This document shows, piece by piece, positions 58,690 to 64,000 of a stretch of 64,000 nucleotides of DNA. The stretch is from Rhodospirillaceae bacterium (GTDB taxonomy: Bacteria > Pseudomonadota > Alphaproteobacteria > Rhodospirillales > JABJKH01): assembly GCA_018660465.1 (NCBI GenBank), contig JABJKH010000084.1, forward strand, positions 53,312 through 117,311. Direction: 5' to 3'. A program made the position numbers and the translations under genes. Under the pieces are notes generated by a model. The model saw only the letters and a program-made list of their open reading frames with translations, made no database searches and was not told the DNA's origin. Each line of letters begins with the position of its first letter. The first letter of the stretch is position 1.

Positions 58690-59424
58690 TTAAGAAATCG
58701 GCGGCCAAATACGTTTGGCAAGATTGGGCGAGCCCGGCGCATGGTCAAGCAATCGGACGACATCATCGGTCCATTGTTCCATTTCAGGATTGTCACTTTC
58801 ATGATCAACGAACTTTTGATTGCGCGCATCAGTCGATATGAATTCATAAAGGATCGCGTGCTTAGCCCACCCGGCGACGGATACCAATTTCCGTACCGCC
58901 AGCGTTCCATCCAATTTTGACAAACGCGGCAACCGCCATTTCGCGTACCAGGCGGAAAGTTCGTATTCGTGTAGGCCTTCCATCGCATTAAAACTGCCCA
59001 TTTGGATGCACGGTGCCAAAGCGTATTCTCCGTCCCTCGTATCGGCAGCAGGTCCAATACAACGCGCCACTTCGGTCATAATGTTGACCCGTTCTCCTTG
59101 GCGCATGGCGATCATGGCTTTGCCTTTGTCATCCAAGGCGTCATGAATTTCATCTGGATTTGGATCAACGAAGGCATGTGCATCCGCAGCACCAAAGATA
59201 AGAATGTAACGATCACCGGCAGGAATATCTGTGTTCTTGGTATTCTTTAGGCGACCCTTTTCACCGGACAGCGTGACGTTGTATTCAGATGCATAGTGGG
59301 CGGCGTAAAGATATCTGGAATCTTCCAAGCGTTTTGGAATGTACTCACCATGCAGCCATTCCAAGTAGTCGTCCCGGCCCTCTTCCGGCAGGTCGTACCA
59401 CGTAATCCACAGACCGTGGTCCAT
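58690..59424 (-). CDS. EthD/dimeric alpha-beta barrel-like protein of unknown function
   Basis: The 244-residue protein appears to hold two ferredoxin-like alpha/beta-barrel units: HGLWITWYDLPEEGRDDYLEWLHGEYIP with RYLYAAHYAS, and later LHEYELSAWYAKWRLPRLSKL with VSVAGWAKHAILYEFIS. This pattern is that of EthD and related dimeric barrels that bind small hydrophobic ligands. Activity not evident. It is the last gene upstream of the selenoprotein (18 bases), and downstream of the TTT terminator, so it likely heads a second operon. Confidence 0.68.
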   Translation of the reverse strand: MDHGLWITWYDLPEEGRDDYLEWLHGEYIPKRLEDSRYLYAAHYASEYNVTLSGEKGRLKNTKNTDIPAGDRYILIFGAADAHAFVDPNPDEIHDALDDKGKAMIAMRQGERVNIMTEVARCIGPAADTRDGEYALAPCIQMGSFNAMEGLHEYELSAWYAKWRLPRLSKLDGTLAVRKLVSVAGWAKHAILYEFISTDARNQKFVDHESDNPEMEQWTDDVVRLLDHAPGSPNLAKRIWPPIS

Positions 59425-59443
59425 ATCATTTCTCCTAAATTCT

Positions 59444-59485
59444 AAAAAAATAGGGAAGGTATGAGGCTGTCTAAAGCCCCATACC
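59444..59485 (-). terminator. Rho-independent terminator after the second TTT operon
   Basis: On the minus strand GGTATGGGGCT pairs with AGCCTCATACC (11 pairs, one G-U) around a 6-base loop, and a run of seven U follows (59450-59444). This sits 26 bases after the tctC stop at 59511, and separates the TTT operon from the EthD-like gene. Confidence 0.85.
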
Positions 59486-59510
59486 CTATCCCCATTAATA
59501 GACGCAGAGG

Positions 59511-60506
59511 CTACATTTTCTTCTTATATTTTAGGCCATTAGCTTCAAATAGCTTGCCATAGAAATTGTAGGTATCTCTGTATTTTTTCGTCAGTTCCGG
59601 TCCATCCAACGGAATGTTCTGCTCACCAAAACGCTTCAACAACCGCTTGAAGGTTTTGTCCTTGGATGTTTTGCGCAGGGCTTTAACCAGAACATCTAAC
59701 TTGTCCTTTGGTGTTCCGGCAGGAGCCGCGAAAACACGCCATGAAAGATATTCGTAGTCGATCCCAAGCTCATGCAACGTCGGCACGTTCGGCAACAACT
59801 TGCTGCGCTTCGGTGTCGCCATGGCGAGAGCACGTGCCTTGCCAGCTTTGATCTTGGATAAGGCCCCACCCGTCGTCGGCGTTGCCATGGCCATATCAAC
59901 GTGACCACCCCACATGGCATTAAAGGCTTTTCCACCGCCGCGGAACGGAACGTGTTTAACTTTGATGCCAAGACCTCTGTTAATTTGCAGAAGCATCATA
60001 TGGCTGGCACCGGCTTGACCGGATGAACTCATGGTCAATTTACCAGGAGCCGCCTTTGCCGCAGCGGCAAATTCTTTCAGCGTCTTCCACGGGCTACTGG
60101 CTTTAACAACAACCATGGTTGGCGCATAGTTGACTTGATAGAACGGGATGAAATCCTTCAACGTATCAAAGCCCATGTCCTTGCCATGTGCTGCAATGGC
60201 GAAGTGAGAGCCGGTGACCAATCCGATGGTGTAGCCATCAGGCTTGGCATTTTTTAGCACGTTCATGCCAATTTTTCCGCCGCCGCCGGATTTCATCTGA
60301 ATGATAAATGCTTGGCCGAGATAGGCGGGAATAACACTCGCCACTGCGCGTGAATGAAGATCGTGGGAACCGCCTGCGCCCGTGGCAATAATCACCTTAA
60401 TGGGTTTGGACGGATATGTGTCAGCTGCCACTGGATTAGCGGCGGCTGCCGACAGCAGGGCAACACCAAGTGCCGTACTGAGTACTGAAGTCTTATTGAT
60501 TACCAT
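59511..60506 (-). CDS. tctC: TTT-family periplasmic substrate-binding protein (second system)
   Basis: The 331-residue protein has a signal peptide (LSTALGVALLSAAAANPVAA), then the TctC fold: YPSKPIKVIIATGAGGSHDL, MNVLKNAKPDGYTIGLVTG, KHVPFRGGGKAFNAMWGG and LLPNVPTLHELGIDYEYL. It is the last gene of a B-A-C operon. A strong GGAGGAAGTA precedes its ATG. It differs clearly from the first system's SBP, so the two systems probably take different substrates. Confidence 0.92.
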   Translation of the reverse strand: MVINKTSVLSTALGVALLSAAAANPVAADTYPSKPIKVIIATGAGGSHDLHSRAVASVIPAYLGQAFIIQMKSGGGGKIGMNVLKNAKPDGYTIGLVTGSHFAIAAHGKDMGFDTLKDFIPFYQVNYAPTMVVVKASSPWKTLKEFAAAAKAAPGKLTMSSSGQAGASHMMLLQINRGLGIKVKHVPFRGGGKAFNAMWGGHVDMAMATPTTGGALSKIKAGKARALAMATPKRSKLLPNVPTLHELGIDYEYLSWRVFAAPAGTPKDKLDVLVKALRKTSKDKTFKRLLKRFGEQNIPLDGPELTKKYRDTYNFYGKLFEANGLKYKKKM

Positions 60507-60556
60507 TACTTCCTCCTGTTTGGTCGGTTATGTGAAAAATTTTTATTATTCGACCC

Positions 60557-62041
60557 TTATTCTAGTTTCGGGGGTCGTTTAAAAATACTAACCGTAAGCA
60601 ACGCAAAACTTACCAAAATAAATCCTGCCGATATAGGTCGCGTCACGAAAATGTTAAAGCTACCATCCGACAGCACCAGCGCCTGTTTCATCGCCTCTTC
60701 GGCCATGGGTGCCAGAATAAACGCAATGACCAAGGGTGCCATAGGAATTCTAAGCTTCCGTAGGAAATATCCAAACACGCCAAAGCCTAACGCCATCTGA
60801 ACGTCGACCATATTATTTCTATAAATATAAGCGCCAACGATACAAAACAGCAAGATCACAGGCAGCAGGATTGATGATCGGACGGTAACCAGCCGGGCGA
60901 ACAACGGGGTCAACAGCTTGCCCTGGATCAGCATGATTGGGTTGCCGAGCAAGAGCAGGAAGAAAATTCCGTACATCGTGCCGGTTTGTTCTGTAAATAG
61001 CTCAGGTCCGGGCCTGAGACCTTGCGCAATGAAGGCCCCCATTAAAATAGCGGCCGACGCATCGCCCGGAATACCGAAGGTTAAGGTTGGAATCAGGTCC
61101 GCGCCTGCAACGGAACTGTTTGCGGCTTCTGATGCGGCAATGCCTTCGTAGCTGCCTTTACCAAATTTTTCCGGTTCCTTGGAAAGTCTTTTGGCTATTC
61201 CATAGCTCGTGAATGTTGCAATTGCGGCACCCGCACCAGGAATCGCCCCAATAATAGTGCCAATTATCGATGCACGTGCAATCGTTCCCCCTGAACGCCA
61301 AAGCACGATAAGCTTAAGGGGCACGCCGCCCTTCAGTCCGGCCATTGGGTGGGGCGCGGACAACTGAGAGATTTTTTTCTCCGACTGGATCATCACTTCA
61401 CTGATGGCAAACAGCCCGATCATCAAGGGTACAATGCCGATCCGCTCGGCCAGACTGTCGATACCAAAGGTAAATCGCTCCGCACCAGACACGATGTCCA
61501 AGCCGACAAAGCCCAAAATCATGCCAATCGTCGCCGCCAACAGTCCCTTCACCAATGAAGGCCCGGTTACTGACGAAATTACAACCAGCCCCATCAGCAT
61601 CAGGGAGAAGAATTCTGTCGGCCCGAACTTAAGCGCTACCGCCGCCAGCGGGAACGCTGCCAAGATCAGCACGATGTCACTAAACGTATCGCCGATGGTG
61701 GATGAATAAAGCGCCATCTCAATCGCACTTCGCGACTGTCCTTGTTTGGAAAGCGGATAACCATCGAGACAGGTCGCCGCCGCCGGTGTCGTGCCCGGCG
61801 TATTCACCAGAATTGCCGGGATTGAACCACCGAACAAAGCGCCTTTATGAATGCCCAGAAGAAACGGAATCCCCAAAGTAGGAGCCATAAAGAAGGAAAA
61901 CGGCACCAGGACCGCAATCGCCATAACACTGGTCAAACCAGGAATTGCACCGACCGTAATACCCGCAAAAACGCCAAGCGAAACCATCGCCAGGGCATCC
62001 CAGCTCAGAGCTAGATTAATACCCTGAATTACCGCGTCCAT
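60557..62041 (-). CDS. tctA: TTT-family large permease subunit (second system)
   Basis: The 494-residue protein has about twelve helices, with GITVGAIPGLTSVMAIAVLV near the N terminus, GTIIGAIPGAGAAIATFTSY in the second half and GIAASEAANSSVAGADLIP as conserved TctA motifs. It follows tctB by 9 bases and precedes tctC by 50 bases. The driving force is an ion gradient. Slightly shorter than the first system's TctA (556). Confidence 0.93.
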   Translation of the reverse strand: MDAVIQGINLALSWDALAMVSLGVFAGITVGAIPGLTSVMAIAVLVPFSFFMAPTLGIPFLLGIHKGALFGGSIPAILVNTPGTTPAAATCLDGYPLSKQGQSRSAIEMALYSSTIGDTFSDIVLILAAFPLAAVALKFGPTEFFSLMLMGLVVISSVTGPSLVKGLLAATIGMILGFVGLDIVSGAERFTFGIDSLAERIGIVPLMIGLFAISEVMIQSEKKISQLSAPHPMAGLKGGVPLKLIVLWRSGGTIARASIIGTIIGAIPGAGAAIATFTSYGIAKRLSKEPEKFGKGSYEGIAASEAANSSVAGADLIPTLTFGIPGDASAAILMGAFIAQGLRPGPELFTEQTGTMYGIFFLLLLGNPIMLIQGKLLTPLFARLVTVRSSILLPVILLFCIVGAYIYRNNMVDVQMALGFGVFGYFLRKLRIPMAPLVIAFILAPMAEEAMKQALVLSDGSFNIFVTRPISAGFILVSFALLTVSIFKRPPKLE

Positions 62042-62050
62042 TTGTCACCC

Positions 62051-62575
62051 CTACTCAAAGAACACCCCTTCCGGAAGAATAATCTGAAATGATTGCCAAA
62101 AAAATTGATCCAAAATGATCGGCGCCAAAAGTGCGACCGGCACCACATAACGCCAATTTCGCGTGCCGTAAAAGATCATCATGACTGCTAAGAAAATGGG
62201 GGTCGTGAGCGCATACCCAAAATAGTCCAAGGCCAGGACATAGATCGCGGCAATGATAACGACGGAGCTAACTTGCGTCAGCGGGCGCTCGGACTCGCTA
62301 TCAAACAAAGCCTCATTGTCTTGCCGCCTAAACCCTTGATAAACCAACAAAGCGCTAAACAAAGAAAAGCAAAGGATTGCGATGCGCGGGAAATAATCTG
62401 GTTGCAGCAAAGCAGATTCGTAGCCAACGCCACCGCCGCCAACTATTTGCGTGGGGATTAAGTAGAAGTAATAAACTGCACTGAAGACAAGAAACGCCAC
62501 CCCCGTTCCAATGTTGACCTTCTGCATCACGACGCTTAACCCCTTGAAATCACCGAGAGAAACAATCTTAGGCAC
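62051..62575 (-). CDS. tctB: TTT-family small membrane subunit (second system)
   Basis: The 174-residue protein has four or five hydrophobic stretches: VNIGTGVAFLVFSAVYYFYL, FPRIAILCFSLFSALLVY, VVIIAAIYVLALDYFGYAL and YVVPVALLAPIILDQFF. It heads the B-A-C operon. Its identity rests on helix pattern, size and linkage to tctA. The 295-base gap upstream probably contains its promoter. Confidence 0.85.
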   Translation of the reverse strand: MPKIVSLGDFKGLSVVMQKVNIGTGVAFLVFSAVYYFYLIPTQIVGGGGVGYESALLQPDYFPRIAILCFSLFSALLVYQGFRRQDNEALFDSESERPLTQVSSVVIIAAIYVLALDYFGYALTTPIFLAVMMIFYGTRNWRYVVPVALLAPIILDQFFWQSFQIILPEGVFFE

Positions 62576-62870
62576 ATTATTTTGTGTAAGAGCTTAGGCA
62601 GGAGTTCCATGCAGATGCAAGTTGGAACATCATACTCACGCATTCAATTTACCCAAAATTCGCTAAAATATATATATTTTGGACCAAATAATTATTATCC
62701 CCTACCCAGTTTTTGGGAGAAATATACATCCCACATATAGCGCCTCTGCCCCTCTCCGCCCATACATGTTGATTTTACTCTTAACTCACTGAATTTATTA
62801 TCTTTTCTTTCATAAATGTTCGTGATTGTCTGACGATGAACTAGTTTGTACGCCCTGGGAGAAGACACTT
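62576..62870. other. Divergent intergenic region between tctB and the TpsB-like gene
   Basis: A 295-base AT-rich gap without a convincing gene. It must hold the divergent promoters for the TTT operon and the two-partner-secretion gene. AT-rich stretches (for example near 62660-62700) would suit a promoter, but I cannot define -35/-10 elements with confidence. A reverse-strand frame at 62695-63021 is a shadow of the TpsB-like gene. Confidence 0.5.
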
Positions 62871-63908
62871 TTGAGTGCTTCGTACAGAATCGGGACGGCG
62901 CTTTTGCTCGCCTGTCTTTTTGCGGCTGTTTTTGTCGCGGCGCCTGCACGCGCGCAAAATATCCCGCCGTCCGCCGAACCCGGTCAAATTCAGCGGCAAC
63001 TTCAAAGACCCCGCCTGCCAAAATCGCTCATCAAACCGGTATTACCAAAACCCAAAGATCAAACGATCCCCACGGAAAAAGCGAAGAAATTAAAATTCCG
63101 CCTGCACAAGATTAAGATCAGCGGTGGCACAGTTTTTAAGGCTGAGGATCTCCTACCCCTCTATAAGCACCGACTGGGACGCGTTGTTTCATTGTTTAAC
63201 ATCTACGAACTAGCTGCAGCCATCACCGCCAAATACCGCAATGCGGGCTATATCTTGTCCAAGGCAATTCTACCGCCTCAAGAAATAAAAGGCGGCCACG
63301 TTCGTCTTCAAATCATCGAGGGTTATGTAAGCAGCGTCGTAATTCAGGGACAGCTTCGCGATAATCGAAACCTAATCGCAGGATATAGCAAAAAGATAAC
63401 TCAATCGCGGCCGTTGAAAGCCGAAGTGTTAGAACGCTACCTTTTGTTAATTCGTGACCTGCCTGGACATCTGGTCGAATCTCTTTTGCGACCGTCGAAG
63501 AAAGTAAGCGGCGCCTCTGAACTTGTTGTCGTCGTCAAGTACAAGCCTTTCGATGGATCATTGACTGTAGATAATCGAGGCACCCGATTTGTTGGGCCAA
63601 GACAATTGTCTGCTAATTTAGTCGGCAACTCCGTTTTCGGGCTGGGCGGCACGACGGAATTCCGTTACGTGACGACGGGGCTTATTTCATACCGCAATCG
63701 GCGCGAGCTGAATTTTGTCGAACTTCAAACCCGTCACGTCATTACCAACGAAGGCACCACGTTGGAAGTTGGCGCGAGCCGAAGCTTCTCAAACCCTGGC
63801 TTTAGCCTGACTGACCAGGATGTTGAAAGCACCTCACGGAAAGTATTTGCCCAGGTATCTCACTGTCTAACGTCAGCGCCTATGGAACAAATTAGCGGGA
63901 TTGCATAA
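62871..63908 (+). pseudogene. Two-partner-secretion outer-membrane transporter (TpsB/ShlB/FhaC-like), interrupted
   Basis: Start at TTG 62871 with GGGAGAAG six bases before it; no in-frame ATG is nearby. The product has a signal peptide (IGTALLLACLFAAVFVAA ... RAQ), a proline-rich linker, a POTRA domain (ISGGTVFKAEDLLPLYKHRL to LQIIEGYVSSVVIQG), and the start of the beta-barrel (GSLTVDNRGTRFVGPRQLSANL). TpsB proteins are normally about 550-600 residues; this ends at residue 345, where the sequence stops resembling a barrel near 63864 as the IS begins. It is therefore a truncated gene. Confidence 0.75.
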
Positions 63909-64000
63909 GAGAGGATTTTTAGCTCATCGTAGTGACCGAAGGGAACGAAGATGAGACAGAAATCGCAGACACGTCAGACGGGTGCAGCCAAGGCAATCAA
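63864..64000 (+). mobile_element. Left end of a putative IS3-family insertion sequence (continues past window)
   Basis: From about 63864 (TGTCTAACGTCAGC) the sequence no longer fits the TpsB barrel, and it leads within 90 bases to a transposase-like start at 63951. The TG start is typical of IS ends. The right inverted repeat and target duplication lie beyond the window, so the boundary is provisional. Confidence 0.55.
63951..64000 (+). CDS. IS3-family transposase OrfA-like protein (N-terminal fragment)
   Basis: The ATG at 63951 follows GGGAACGAAG and reads MRQKSQTRQTGAAKAI to the window edge. I recognise this basic, polar start as resembling the N-terminal part of OrfA of IS3-family transposases, which carry a helix-turn-helix just beyond it. 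Only 16 codons are visible, so identity rests on recall of the family and on the disrupted gene before it. Confidence 0.55.
   Translation, partial: MRQKSQTRQTGAAKAI

Noticed and set aside
62695..63021. Minus-strand frame over the TpsB-like start
   Set aside because: It overlaps a real signal peptide and POTRA region in antisense and has no recognisable features.
1..64000. tRNA, rRNA, CRISPR arrays and prophage
   Set aside because: No cloverleaf-like gene, spacer-repeat array or phage structural genes were seen on either strand; this was judged by eye only.

Overview
The window looks like a chromosomal segment of a free-living, probably marine, alphaproteobacterium. I infer this from tripartite tricarboxylate (TTT) transporters, a sulfatase, PCu(A)C and MlaC proteins, several small-molecule catabolic enzymes, and two copies of a palindromic repeat of the kind scattered through alphaproteobacterial genomes. 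Genus and species cannot be read from the sequence. Gene density is high, many neighbours overlap by 1-14 bases, and no tRNA, rRNA or CRISPR array was seen.

The main result is that three genes contain an in-frame TGA exactly where their families carry a redox cysteine, and each TGA is followed by a hairpin that fits a bacterial SECIS element (apical-loop G 20-22 bases after the TGA). They are a DsbA/FrnE-like oxidoreductase with U-P-W-C (15339-15965), a UGSC-family protein with U-G-S-C (31851-32402), and an AhpD/carboxymuconolactone-decarboxylase-like protein with C-N-Y-U (58018-58671, minus strand). A standard gene caller would truncate or split all three. The organism therefore very probably decodes UGA as selenocysteine, although no selA/selB/selC/selD gene lies in this window.

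Layout. 1-8 kb: edge of a PEP-mutase-family gene, exported metallo-beta-lactamase-fold enzyme, EamA exporter, rhodanese, tandem cytoplasmic and exported deaminases, flavin reductase, SDR, alpha/beta hydrolase, quinone reductase. 8-12.3 kb: copper chaperone, GMC oxidoreductase, and two genes matching the two halves of the plant Tm-1 protein. 12.3-16.4 kb: phosphoesterase-like protein coupled to a 23S rRNA methyltransferase-like gene, exonuclease III, the FrnE-like selenoprotein, a PsiE-like protein. 16.5-23.1 kb: two potassium-channel-like proteins (one with a zinc ribbon, one with pentapeptide repeats), dehydrogenase, MFS carrier, cytochrome c, FNT channel. 23.1-30.6 kb: amidohydrolase, NmrA-like, YciI, sulfatase with a membrane glycosyltransferase-like protein and a tiny membrane ORF, MlaC, Sel1-repeat protein, Cu/Zn superoxide dismutase. 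30.7-37.7 kb: UGSC selenoprotein with its probable partner, FkbM methyltransferase, glycosyltransferase, GST, cupin, formamidase.

37.8-45.5 kb (minus) is a tight six-gene operon: cytochrome-b-like membrane subunit, a fused Fe-S/molybdopterin oxidoreductase, a MetX-like alpha/beta hydrolase, enoyl-CoA hydratase, and both subunits of a succinyl/malate-CoA-ligase-like enzyme. It resembles a catabolic route joining a respiratory molybdoenzyme to acyl-CoA chemistry. 45.6-62.6 kb holds a TPP enzyme, a TauD dioxygenase, and a catabolic region (aldo/keto reductase, SDR, enolase-superfamily enzyme, CMD protein, paired unknown proteins, amidohydrolase, Gfo/Idh dehydrogenase, AhpD-like selenoprotein, EthD-like protein) flanked by two complete TTT uptake systems with different gene orders (C-B-A and B-A-C). 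At the right edge a two-partner-secretion transporter gene is interrupted by what appears to be an IS3-family insertion sequence running off the window.
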